DNA of 64,000 nucleotides from Gammaproteobacteria bacterium (GTDB taxonomy: Bacteria; Pseudomonadota; Gammaproteobacteria; Steroidobacterales; Steroidobacteraceae): the NCBI GenBank assembly GCA_947469285.1, contig CANIOW010000003.1, positions 1-64,000 of the forward strand, written 5' to 3'. The translations under genes and the position numbers were made by a program. The notes beneath the pieces were generated by a model. It ran no database searches. It saw only the letters and a list, made by a program, of their open reading frames with translations, and was not told the origin of the DNA. Positions 17,422 through 26,087 of the stretch are shown piece by piece; positions within the stretch are counted from its first letter, which is position 1; every line of letters starts with the position of its first letter.

Positions 17422-19068
17422 TCAACGGTATTGTTCGCGCAAGGCGCGTTTGTTGACCTTTCCAATGCTGGTTTTTTCGAGCGCGCGGACCAGAACGACT
17501 CTTTCAGGCACGCCGTAGCGCGGCAGCAGTCCGGCACTGGCCGCCCGCGACACCTCTTGTTGCACCTCGTGCGGTAGAGCAGACGTGTCCGCACCGGCGT
17601 GGGGTACTACCAAGGCACATGGACGCTCTCCCCAGCGCTCGTCCGGCACACCGATGACAGCGACTTCGGCGACACCCGGCACCCGTGAGATGAGGTCCTC
17701 CAGTTGCAACGAAGAGATCCACTCACCGCCCGTCTTGATGACATCTTTTATGCGGTCGGTAATCTGCAGATAGCCCTGAGGGTCTCTCCATGCCACATCC
17801 TGAGTGTGGAGGTAGCCACCGGCCCAAAGTTCGTCGGAGGCCACCGAGTTGCCCACGTAGCACGGCGTCAGCCACGGGGCGCGAACGACGATCTCGCCGG
17901 TGGATACGCCGTCTCGAGGCAGGTCATCCATTGCAGCGCTTACCACGCGCAGGTCGACCAGCGGAATCGGCAGTCCCGTCCTGCAGCGCACAGCAAGCTC
18001 GGCCTCCTCGGATAGAGTTCCGGTAGGCACGGGTAAGCGGGTAACCGCCATCACGGGCCCGGTCTCCGACATGCCATAGCCGGCGTAAACATCGATGCCG
18101 TGCGCCAGTGCCTCTCTAGCAAGCCCAGCGGAGAGCGCTGCGCCGCCGATACAGATCTTCCAGCCACGCAAATCGGTGGAGGCTTTGTCCGCTGCCGCCA
18201 GCAGCATCTGGAGTATGGTTGGTACGCAATGCGAATAGGTAACACCCTCACGCTTACGCAACGCAATCAACTCAGCCGGCACGTAGCGCCCCGGATATAC
18301 CTGCTTCACGCCCAGCAGCGTCGCCACAAACGGGTTCCCCCACGCATGCACATGGAACATCGGCGTCATCGGCATATAGACATCGCCGTGACGAAAACTC
18401 TGCCCATGAGCCGGGCTGGCACAGGCGGCCATAACTGCCAGGGTATGCAACACCAGTTGTCGGTGACTAAAGCAGACCGCCTTCGGGTCGCCAGTCGTTC
18501 CCGTCGTATAAAAGGTCGTGGCAATCGCGTTTTCGTCGAAATCCTGAAATTCGTGAGCGGGCGCTGCAGCCTCCAGCATTTGCTCGTATTCGGCCACCAC
18601 CCACTCTGGATGGTCCGGATAGGCGGTAAAGTCGTCGATGACCACCACCGCTCGCAGCAGAGGCAACTGTCCGCGGATACCCTCGAGTAATGGCAAGAAA
18701 TCGCGGTGAACCAGGGCGATTTCGGCGCCCGCGTGCTGCATCGTGTACGCCACTAGTGCCGAGGACAAGCGGACATTCACGGTTTGCAGTACGGCACCCA
18801 ACATCGGAATTGCAAAGAAACACTCGAGATAGCGGTGGCTGTCCCAGTCCAGCACAGCAACCGTCGTCCCCGCCTCCACACCCAGATCACACAACGCATT
18901 GGCTAGCCGCGCTAGGCGACCATCGAGGTCTCGATAGCGGTATCGCTTGCGGTCCCGGTAGACAATCTCTTGGTCGGCTGCCGTGGAACGAGCCGAGTGC
19001 AATAACTGCTTCAGCAGCAGTGGATAGCGATAGGCCGCCGCCGAGGGCTCGGCTAGACGAATCGGCAT
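17422..19068 (-). CDS. AMP-dependent fatty-acyl-CoA ligase (FadD-like)
   Basis: Adenylate-forming ligase of 548 residues. The ATP motif TFYTTGTTGDPKAVCFSHRQ lies near residue 180, GYGMSETGPVMA near residue 325, and the hinge ITDRIKDVIKTGGEWISSLQ near residue 430. The catalytic lysine is expected in KTSIGKVNKRALREQY at the C-terminus. ATG at 19068 is chosen because the preceding 180 in-frame codons overlap the SDR gene and are unlike the family. The enzyme is of the medium/long-chain type. Together with the ACAD10/11-like dehydrogenase and SDR upstream it resembles the LvaE-LvaD-LvaC set of levulinate catabolism. Confidence 0.9.
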   Translation of the reverse strand: MPIRLAEPSAAAYRYPLLLKQLLHSARSTAADQEIVYRDRKRYRYRDLDGRLARLANALCDLGVEAGTTVAVLDWDSHRYLECFFAIPMLGAVLQTVNVRLSSALVAYTMQHAGAEIALVHRDFLPLLEGIRGQLPLLRAVVVIDDFTAYPDHPEWVVAEYEQMLEAAAPAHEFQDFDENAIATTFYTTGTTGDPKAVCFSHRQLVLHTLAVMAACASPAHGQSFRHGDVYMPMTPMFHVHAWGNPFVATLLGVKQVYPGRYVPAELIALRKREGVTYSHCVPTILQMLLAAADKASTDLRGWKICIGGAALSAGLAREALAHGIDVYAGYGMSETGPVMAVTRLPVPTGTLSEEAELAVRCRTGLPIPLVDLRVVSAAMDDLPRDGVSTGEIVVRAPWLTPCYVGNSVASDELWAGGYLHTQDVAWRDPQGYLQITDRIKDVIKTGGEWISSLQLEDLISRVPGVAEVAVIGVPDERWGERPCALVVPHAGADTSALPHEVQQEVSRAASAGLLPRYGVPERVVLVRALEKTSIGKVNKRALREQYR

Positions 19069-19259
19069 AATAGTGGCGCCCCGACTTGAGTACTTCGAAG
19101 AGGCCGGCAACACCCATACCATAGGGATGCCCGGCCGAAAGCCGTAACTGCCGTCGAAGGGATGCCGGCAACTGTCATGAATGGGTTCCGGATGGAAAAT
19201 GCTCAGACGCGTGAAATTCAGAATGTCCCGTAGCGCCCGACAGACATGGGCGGAAGCGG

Positions 19260-20027
19260 TTAAACAATGGTGTCTCCACCGTCCACCACCAAGGTCTGCC
19301 CGGTGATGTACTGTCCAGCTCGACTGGCGAGCATCACCGCAATGCCGGCGACCTCGTCCGGCTCGCCGAGCCGACGCAGCGGACATAGCCCGGTAACGCG
19401 CTCTTCTACTGCTGGGTCCTCCCAGAGAGCACGGGAGAACTCCGTGCGGATAATCCCCGGCGCGATGCAGTTCACCCGCACATTGTGCGGACCAAACTCT
19501 ACGGCGAGGTTGCGCGCCAGTTGCATGTCTGCCGCTTTCGAGAGGCAATACGCCCCAATCGTTGCTGAACCCAGCATCCCGCCGATAGATGACACCAGCA
19601 CGATGGACCCGTCCCGAGCAGCGCACATCTCCGGCGCTACCAACTGAACCAGCCAGTGGTTAGCGATGACGTTGTTTTCCAGAACCTTGCGGAAGGCTTC
19701 GTCGCTGATCCCTAACATCGGCCCGTAGTAAGGGTTGGACGCGGCATTGCAGATCAGAATGGAAATCCGGCCAAATTCGGCGCGGCTTCTTTCCACCAGT
19801 GCCACAAGGTCGGCTTTGTTGGAAATATTGGCGGGTACGGCGAGAGCCGTTCCTGGGCCATGGCGCGTATTGAGTTCGTCCGCTACCGAGGCGCAGGCCT
19901 CTGCCTTCCGCGAGGAAATGACGACCCGCGCCCCATGTTCCGCGAGACGTTCCGCGATGGCACGCCCTATTCCTCTGGACGAACCCGTCACAATCGCCAC
20001 CCGTCCGGTGAGATCAAAAAGTTCCAC
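19260..20027 (-). CDS. SDR family oxidoreductase
   Basis: Short-chain dehydrogenase of 255 residues with TGSSRGIG near residue 13 and catalytic YCLSK near residue 156. The tail GQTLVVDGGDTIV is typical. The usual NNAG reads CNAA, a mild departure. A serine/arginine pair (ISSRKAEA) after the second strand suggests NADP(H). GTG at 20027 is chosen: AGGGG lies 6 bases upstream and it starts just before the first strand, while earlier in-frame codons overlap the acyl-CoA dehydrogenase. The gap to that gene is 8 bases. It is a plausible ketoacyl-CoA or keto-acid reductase of the same pathway. Confidence 0.88.
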   Translation of the reverse strand: MELFDLTGRVAIVTGSSRGIGRAIAERLAEHGARVVISSRKAEACASVADELNTRHGPGTALAVPANISNKADLVALVERSRAEFGRISILICNAASNPYYGPMLGISDEAFRKVLENNVIANHWLVQLVAPEMCAARDGSIVLVSSIGGMLGSATIGAYCLSKAADMQLARNLAVEFGPHNVRVNCIAPGIIRTEFSRALWEDPAVEERVTGLCPLRRLGEPDEVAGIAVMLASRAGQYITGQTLVVDGGDTIV

Positions 20028-20035
20028 GGCTGCCC

Positions 20036-21286
20036 CTAGTGTCGCGCTGGTGGTGTGAGATAGGCGCCCATGGACCGACGGCGTTTCGTTGCTGCCGATA
20101 GTTCCAGACGCGCGATAGTGCGCAGGTGAACCTCGTCGGGCCCGTCGGCGATGCGTAGCGCCCGGCCGGCCGTCCATATTTCCGCCAGCGGCGTGTCCGG
20201 GCCGGTGCCCATCGCACCGAACGTCTGTATCGCCCGGTCGGCCACCTGAGTCAACATGGTGGGCACCACTGCTTTGATCAGTGACACCTCGAGGCGCGCT
20301 TCCTCGACACCGACAGTGTCAATGAGCCAGGCGGTCTTTAGCACCAGCAGTCTTGCCTGCTCTATCTCCATTCGCGACCGTGCAATCCAGTCGGCGACAA
20401 CGCCGTGCTCGTGCAGGGACCGACCGAAAGCTTTACGCTCCTTGGCCCGTTCCACCATCAGCTCCAGCGCCAACTCCGCCTGGCCAATGGCGCGCATGCA
20501 GTGATGCACGCGGCCCGGACCCAGACGAGCCTGCGCCATCATGAAGCCCTGGCCTTCATCGCCCAGCAGGTGGTCGACAGGCACGCGCACGTCGCGCAGC
20601 AGCACCTCGCAGTGGCCATGTGGGGCGTGGTGGTGCATCACGGCCGTGTTCCGGATCACCTGCACACCCGGCGTCGCTAGCGGCACCAGCACCATGCTCT
20701 GTTGGTGATGCCGGTCGGCCGTGGTGTCCGTCTTGCCCATCACGACCAGCAGCCGGCAGTCTGGATGCGAGGCGTTAGTGGTGTACCACTTGCGGCCGTT
20801 GATGACGTAGTCGCCACGTTCCCGGAGGATCGTGGTCTGGATGTTGGAGGCGTCTGAAGACGCCACGTCCGGCTCGGTCATCGCAAAGCCGGAGCGGATC
20901 TGGCCCTCCAACAGCGGCACGAGCCACTGCTCCCGCTGCGCTGGCGTGGCGAATAGGTGCAGCAGTTCGATGTTGCCCGTGTCCGGGGCGCTGCAATTGA
21001 ACACCTCGGAAGCCCAGGACACACGGCCCATGATCTCCGCCAGCGGCGCGTACTCCAGGTTGGACAGCCGCGTCCCCGGCTCCTCCGCACGCAGCACCGG
21101 CAGGAACAGGTTCCACAACCCTTCCTTGCGGGCCTGGCCTTTCAGGCCCGCCATGAACGAGACCGGGAATGATCCCGCCTCGACCTCGGCCTTCCAGGCC
21201 GGGATCAGCGGGACGATGCGGTCGTCCATGAACGCCTGGACCTGCGCGCGCAACGCCTGCACGCGCGGTGAGTGATCGAAATTCAC
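20036..21286 (-). CDS. Acyl-CoA dehydrogenase of the ACAD10/11 type
   Basis: Flavoprotein dehydrogenase of 416 residues. FAD-binding strands include RSGFAMTEPDVASSDASNIQ near residue 134 and VINGRKWYTTNASHPDCRLL near residue 160. The C-terminus RALRIADGPDEVHLRTIARL puts Asp where medium-chain enzymes have the catalytic Glu, as is usual for the ACAD10/ACAD11 and LvaC branch. Those enzymes act on 4-phospho-acyl-CoA and depend on an APH-like kinase fused to them or encoded nearby. No intact kinase is found here; a short remnant lies at 34578-34727. The start codon is GTG. Confidence 0.88.
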   Translation of the reverse strand: MNFDHSPRVQALRAQVQAFMDDRIVPLIPAWKAEVEAGSFPVSFMAGLKGQARKEGLWNLFLPVLRAEEPGTRLSNLEYAPLAEIMGRVSWASEVFNCSAPDTGNIELLHLFATPAQREQWLVPLLEGQIRSGFAMTEPDVASSDASNIQTTILRERGDYVINGRKWYTTNASHPDCRLLVVMGKTDTTADRHHQQSMVLVPLATPGVQVIRNTAVMHHHAPHGHCEVLLRDVRVPVDHLLGDEGQGFMMAQARLGPGRVHHCMRAIGQAELALELMVERAKERKAFGRSLHEHGVVADWIARSRMEIEQARLLVLKTAWLIDTVGVEEARLEVSLIKAVVPTMLTQVADRAIQTFGAMGTGPDTPLAEIWTAGRALRIADGPDEVHLRTIARLELSAATKRRRSMGAYLTPPARH

Positions 21287-21309
21287 GGACTGTCTCTTCC
21301 TTCCAGGGA

Positions 21310-21804
21310 TTACTCGAATTGCCCGATGCCAGCCTGGAGCTGCCTTGTCTCGACCAAGATGATGTGCCGATAGCCAGGCGTCAGCGTCCAGGTGCCTGAG
21401 TAGCCTTTCGGAACAACGTACGTCTCGCCGACGGCGAACTGGCGCACGGTGCCGTCGGCACCGGTCAGCGTGGCCGTTCCGGCCAGCACCTGGGCTAACT
21501 GGTCAAACGGGTTGTCGTTCAGCAGCATCGTCCCGCCGTCCTCCGTCGCCCAGACAAAGGCGGCGAATGCGCCACTGAAGAGTTCCCGGGCCGACAGCTT
21601 CTGCAGGCCGGCGATCGTCACCGCCTTGTTGTAGGGCAGAATGGCCACCAGCCCAGCCCCGCCCAAGGCGTCGGGCGGGAATGCAACCACGGCCAGCGCC
21701 GCTGATGTGGCTGGCGTGGGCGGCTCCGCGGCATGCGCCCCAGAGAGCATCGCCAAGAACAGCAGGCCCACCGACCATGCACGGCCGTAGTTGAAACGAA
21801 TCAT
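21310..21804 (-). CDS. Exported cupin-domain protein
   Basis: Protein of 164 residues. The first 26 or so form a signal peptide (GRAWSVGLLFLAMLSGAHAA), so the protein is probably periplasmic. The rest is a single cupin barrel: NPFDQLAQVLAGTATLTGAD near residue 101 and FAVGETYVVPKGYSGTW near residue 124 follow the two cupin motifs, but the metal-binding histidines of the first motif are absent. Its ATG overlaps the stop of the flavoenzyme gene by 4 bases (ATGA), implying linked synthesis and possibly a complex. A related exported cupin is encoded at 34750-35172. Function unknown. Confidence 0.8.
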   Translation of the reverse strand: MIRFNYGRAWSVGLLFLAMLSGAHAAEPPTPATSAALAVVAFPPDALGGAGLVAILPYNKAVTIAGLQKLSARELFSGAFAAFVWATEDGGTMLLNDNPFDQLAQVLAGTATLTGADGTVRQFAVGETYVVPKGYSGTWTLTPGYRHIILVETRQLQAGIGQFE

Positions 21805-23759
21805 GTCACCTCCAATGCTTGCCGCATGGCGCGCTCGCCATGCTCGACGCCGCCGAACCATTCTTGGATGCCATTGAGCTCGCTGTGCCCGAAGGCGATG
21901 CGCCCGGCCCGCTGCGTCAGCACGCTACGCGGCGCCGGCTGGCCGGGGAGGCCGTAGTAGAAGCCTGGCTCGGGAACCACGTAGGAATGTCCCCAGCGGT
22001 TGAGAACGATGCCGGCAATGTCGCGTCGCGCGTTGAAGCCGGCGCTCGCGAACATCTCCGTCAGTTGCCGGCGGATCATCACCTCGTAGTCCCGATAGCT
22101 GCGCGACAGCAATTCCGCGCGGCCCTTCGCGGCCTGGGCCTTTGCTGGCAAGCCTGGCGAGGGAAAGCCGACATACGCGGTCAGCACGATCGGCAGGTCT
22201 GGGTTGAGGGGCTGGGCATGCTGCCCGAAGACCATGGGGCGCCGGATGTTCATGCACTGCCCGAGCCCGCCTTCCATGAAGTAGTTGGCGCTCGTGATGC
22301 CCAGCTTGGCCAGGAAGCGCCAGTTGGTCAGCGCAATGTTGACGATCATCGCCGAGCCATAGTTGAGTTGGCCGAATGCCGCCGCGTGCGCATCGGGCAG
22401 GTCCTGCACAACATGCTTTGCCACCCAGCCGCCGATGCTGGACACCGCGGCCTTCGCGCGGGCCCGGTACAGACGCCCGTTGCGGCAATAGGTAATGACG
22501 ACGCCTGTCGGCGCGCCAGCCGGCCCCTCATGCTTGACCTGGACCACCGTCGATTGCAGGCGTATGCGTACCGGGGCGCCCGGGCGGTCAAAGTTCTCGA
22601 ACTGGTACGCGCCGTCATGGACCTCGGCAAACGTCGGACCGCCGGCGATGGCTTCCGGCAGTACGCGCTTCAAGAGCAAGCGGTACACGGCATCGTTGCC
22701 GCCCGGGAACGACCAAGTCACTAAGTCCTCGGGCCGCTCGGCCTTGACGCGATACAGGGAGATGTCTTCCGGAAATCCCTGTTCGAAACCTGGCGCACCG
22801 ACCTTGGCTGCCAGCAAGGCGGAGACACAGTCACTGCCCAGGCCGCCTTCAAGACTCAGGGTCGGATCGAAAAGGCGCGCTGTCGCTGGCTGCAGCCCGA
22901 GCACGCCAACGAGGTAGTCGGCATACGTCATGCCGTCCAGCCACTTCTCCCAATCGTCCCCAGCGGCATTCCGGCCCGTCCCGCCCATGAGCAGGCGGAG
23001 GTCGGCCTTCACCGTTTCCGGGAACGCCGTGTGCCGGAATCCGGTGCGGTGCGCGTCGCGATCCCAATACGAAGTGCCGCCGAACGTCTTGCTGTCGAAG
23101 AAGTACCCGCTGCTGGAGATCTGGTCGCCGATGCTGAACATCGGGTAGAAGTTGTCGCGCGGGATACGCAGGTCACCGTCGTACCCGGTCAGCGTCTGGA
23201 ATGTCGGCTTCCGCGGAATACCGAGGTCGTTCCAGAGCTCGTCATACCAGTCACCGGGCGCCGTGGGCGGGACCACGAGGTTCGAACCCTGAGGCCCCAC
23301 CAGCCGATGGCCTCGCACGAGGAACTCGTTGCGCTTCGCCTCTCCCCCGGTCAAGGCATGGCTCTCGAGGACCAGGCAGGTTTGTCCCGGGCGAGCCTCC
23401 TGCAGGAAGGTACGTGCCGCCGCAGTCCCGGAGAAGCCGCCGCCGGCGACGATGACGTCATACGTCTCGCCGGTCTCGATCGCGCTCTCCAGCAGCGCAT
23501 CGACCTTGCCGTCGCGGATCAGGTGTGCGGACTCGCGCGCCTCCCAGGTGTTGCCATTGGCGCGCGCGTAGTCGCCGGTGCCGGCGTAGCCGTTCCACGC
23601 CGCCGCACCCGGCATGCCTGAACCCGTCGACATCGCAGGCGCAGGCATCCCCAGCAGGGCGGCGCCAGACCCGACCAGCGCACCCTTAACGAAGTCGCGC
23701 CGCGTGATCTCGCCATCCAGCCCGAGCCGATGCGCTTCTCTGCCGCTGATGTCGGCCAT
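21801..23759 (-). CDS. Tat-exported FAD-dependent oxidoreductase, spermidine dehydrogenase-like
   Basis: Flavoprotein of 652 residues. The N-terminus has a twin-arginine signal, ITRRDFVKGALVGSGAALLG, near residues 18-37. The FAD-binding Rossmann motif YDVIVAGGGFSGTAAA follows near residue 103, then LESHALTGGEAKRNEF. The C-terminal NRWGHSYVVPEPGFYYG near residue 580 resembles spermidine dehydrogenase-like flavin oxidases. It would oxidise an amine or alcohol substrate in the periplasm. ATG at 23759 is chosen because the Tat motif follows it at normal distance. It is 7 bases after the TonB receptor gene and overlaps the cupin gene. The substrate is not known, and a carotenoid/amine oxidase-like role is an alternative. 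Confidence 0.78.
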   Translation of the reverse strand: MADISGREAHRLGLDGEITRRDFVKGALVGSGAALLGMPAPAMSTGSGMPGAAAWNGYAGTGDYARANGNTWEARESAHLIRDGKVDALLESAIETGETYDVIVAGGGFSGTAAARTFLQEARPGQTCLVLESHALTGGEAKRNEFLVRGHRLVGPQGSNLVVPPTAPGDWYDELWNDLGIPRKPTFQTLTGYDGDLRIPRDNFYPMFSIGDQISSSGYFFDSKTFGGTSYWDRDAHRTGFRHTAFPETVKADLRLLMGGTGRNAAGDDWEKWLDGMTYADYLVGVLGLQPATARLFDPTLSLEGGLGSDCVSALLAAKVGAPGFEQGFPEDISLYRVKAERPEDLVTWSFPGGNDAVYRLLLKRVLPEAIAGGPTFAEVHDGAYQFENFDRPGAPVRIRLQSTVVQVKHEGPAGAPTGVVITYCRNGRLYRARAKAAVSSIGGWVAKHVVQDLPDAHAAAFGQLNYGSAMIVNIALTNWRFLAKLGITSANYFMEGGLGQCMNIRRPMVFGQHAQPLNPDLPIVLTAYVGFPSPGLPAKAQAAKGRAELLSRSYRDYEVMIRRQLTEMFASAGFNARRDIAGIVLNRWGHSYVVPEPGFYYGLPGQPAPRSVLTQRAGRIAFGHSELNGIQEWFGGVEHGERAMRQALEVT

Positions 23760-23766
23760 GGTGCCG

Positions 23767-26031
23767 CTACTTCCAGCGGTAGCCCAACGACATGCCGTAC
23801 CAGCGCTCGGCGCCACCATTCGCTGCTACGCTGCCGAATCCTGCAGTGAGGTCGAACGCGTATTCCCGGTACTTCTCGTCAAACAGGTTCTTGACGAAAG
23901 CCGTCGCATACCAAGTTTCGTCGGCACTGGTATAGCCAAAGCTGGCATTCGCCACTACGTAGCTGTCCTCGCGGATGACGGCGGTGTTGGACAGGTTGAA
24001 GATCTGCTTATCCTTCCAGGCAAAGTCACCCTGGATATTGAGCTTGCCATTGCCGAATGCCGGCCACTCGTAGCGCGCGAGCCCGTTGAAGGTCATCCGT
24101 GGCGCCATGGCAGCATCGCTTTTCAGCTTGCCGTCGGGCCGGATACCGGCGGGCAGTTCCACACTGGAGTGCAGGTACGAAGCACCCAGCATGATGTCCA
24201 GGCCTTCCACCGGCGACGTGGCCAGCTCAACTTCGCCGCCCCACATCTTGGCGTCGCTGTTGAAGACGATCTGCGTCAAGCCGACCATGTTGTAGATCTG
24301 GTAGTCCTTATAGTCGTAATAGAACAAGGAGGTATTCAGGCGCGCCCGGCCATCCAGGATGGTGGACTTGAAGCCGCCTTCCAGCGAGGTAAGCACCTCA
24401 CCGCCATAGCGCATGGAGTTGTCGTTCTGCGCAAACGGGATGAACTGGCCGAAGTCATTGGCGGCGAGCAGGCCGGAGGCATCGACCGGCGCATTGAAGC
24501 CACCAGACTTGATACCGCGGTTAAGGCTGGCGTACCACAGCCAATCGTCGCTGGGCCGGTAGTCCAGCTGCAGCTTTCCCGACCAGTCGCCCTTGTCTAG
24601 GGAATCGCGGAAATCGAAGTAGGGGATGTTGCCCGGCGCCTCGATGCCCTCGAAGAAGACGAACAGGCCGTCGACGTTGTTCCACCTCTGAGTGTAGTCG
24701 TAGTCTTTCTTGTCCTTGGTCCAACGCGCGCCCGCAGTCAGCGTCACCGTGTCCGAGAGCTTGAAGTCAGCTTGCGTAAAAGCGGCCCATGTCTTGGTTT
24801 TCTGGTTGAAGTCGGAGATTAGGTCGTAGCCACCCGGCTCGGGGATGCCGAAGAAGGCCTCGGACCAGTCGAAGTCCGCCTGGCCGAACACCAGCGAGCT
24901 CTGTCCATACTTGCCGTCGATGTTTAGCAGGTACACGCCAGCGACGACGTTCGTACGTTCTCCCTGCCAGCTGGCACGCAGCTCCTGCGACCACTGTTGC
25001 ACGTCCGTGGACTGCGTGTAGTTGAAGACATTCGACGGAGATCCTTCGGAATCCTCGGCGTAGTTATGTTGGATATCCTGGAAGTTAGAGATCCAGGACA
25101 GACCAACGTTGCCCATCTTCCATTCCACCTTGGATGTGAAGGCCTTGATGTCGGCCTTAGCGAAGGTAGGTGCATCCCAGGCAGCGGTCCAATAATCTCC
25201 CTCATGTGCCGCGCGGTAGCCGAAGAAGTCGGTGGCCGGAGCCGGCGCGAACTCCCCACCTGCACCGACTCTATGGTGGTAGGCACCACCGGCACCGTCG
25301 CTCTTCGCCACTTCAGCCTTCAGCAGCACGCTGAGGTTGTCGCTCGGTTCGATAAGCAGCTGCCCGCGCACCGCCCAGTCATCCGTTCCTTGCCCGCCCG
25401 GCCCGATCAGGTTGTGCATCAGGTCGTCCGACTTGTTCCTTACACCCGCGATGCGTCCGGCAACAGTGTCGCTGAGTCCACCGCCAAAGGCCGCCTCCAC
25501 CCGCTTCCGCCCCTGAGAGCCGAACTGCAGGTCAACGGACGCACTCTGCTCCTGCGATGGCTTTGCGGTGAGGTAGTGTATGAGGCCGCCGGTAGCATTG
25601 CGGCCGAACAGCGTGCCTTGCGGGCCGCGTAGCACCTCGACGCGCTCGAGATCGAACATTGTGAAGTTGGTAGCGACGTTCAGGCTAACGTAAGCCTCGT
25701 CAACATAGACGGCGACGGGGCCCTCTTGGTTGGCAGCAAAGTCGGCCTGAGTCACCCCTCGAACCGAGAAGATATTGATCGCGCCAGCGCCCGGGCGTGC
25801 GACGGCGAGGCCGGGAGTCTGCGTGACCACCCCAATAGAGTCGCTGAGGCCCAGTGCTTTAATCTGTTCGCCAGAAAAGGCCGTGACGGCGATACCGACG
25901 TCTTGGAGATTCTGCTCGCGCTTCTGCGCCGTCACCACGATTTCCTCAAGGATTTCGGTAGCGCAGGCCGTGGCCGAGAACGCCGCAAGGGCGAGGATTA
26001 TGCTGATGCGCGTCGTCAGTGAATTGGCCAT
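23767..26031 (-). CDS. TonB-dependent outer-membrane receptor
   Basis: Outer-membrane beta-barrel of about 754 residues that would import a ligand using TonB energy. Residues 1-24 are a signal peptide (ISIILALAAFSATACA). The TonB box region EEIVVTAQKREQNLQDV follows, then the plug domain with VEVLRGPQGTLFGRNATGG near residue 110. The barrel ends in an aromatic-rich strand, ERWYGMSLGYRWK. Start choice: ATG 26031 fits the signal peptide and has GGAG upstream, while an in-frame ATG at 26091 overlaps the aldehyde dehydrogenase stop (ATGA), so translation may also begin there. Its place inside a catabolic operon suggests that it takes up the pathway substrate rather than a siderophore. Confidence 0.92.
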   Translation of the reverse strand: MANSLTTRISIILALAAFSATACATEILEEIVVTAQKREQNLQDVGIAVTAFSGEQIKALGLSDSIGVVTQTPGLAVARPGAGAINIFSVRGVTQADFAANQEGPVAVYVDEAYVSLNVATNFTMFDLERVEVLRGPQGTLFGRNATGGLIHYLTAKPSQEQSASVDLQFGSQGRKRVEAAFGGGLSDTVAGRIAGVRNKSDDLMHNLIGPGGQGTDDWAVRGQLLIEPSDNLSVLLKAEVAKSDGAGGAYHHRVGAGGEFAPAPATDFFGYRAAHEGDYWTAAWDAPTFAKADIKAFTSKVEWKMGNVGLSWISNFQDIQHNYAEDSEGSPSNVFNYTQSTDVQQWSQELRASWQGERTNVVAGVYLLNIDGKYGQSSLVFGQADFDWSEAFFGIPEPGGYDLISDFNQKTKTWAAFTQADFKLSDTVTLTAGARWTKDKKDYDYTQRWNNVDGLFVFFEGIEAPGNIPYFDFRDSLDKGDWSGKLQLDYRPSDDWLWYASLNRGIKSGGFNAPVDASGLLAANDFGQFIPFAQNDNSMRYGGEVLTSLEGGFKSTILDGRARLNTSLFYYDYKDYQIYNMVGLTQIVFNSDAKMWGGEVELATSPVEGLDIMLGASYLHSSVELPAGIRPDGKLKSDAAMAPRMTFNGLARYEWPAFGNGKLNIQGDFAWKDKQIFNLSNTAVIREDSYVVANASFGYTSADETWYATAFVKNLFDEKYREYAFDLTAGFGSVAANGGAERWYGMSLGYRWK

Positions 26032-26087
26032 GGTGGATCGACTCCGATTGGCTGGCTTGGAGAAAGAGGTAAACATGTCCGCGGGCC

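Noticed and set aside
19069-19626. Extended N-terminus of the acyl-CoA ligase
   Set aside because: The additional codons overlap the SDR gene, are arginine-rich and do not match ligase N-termini.
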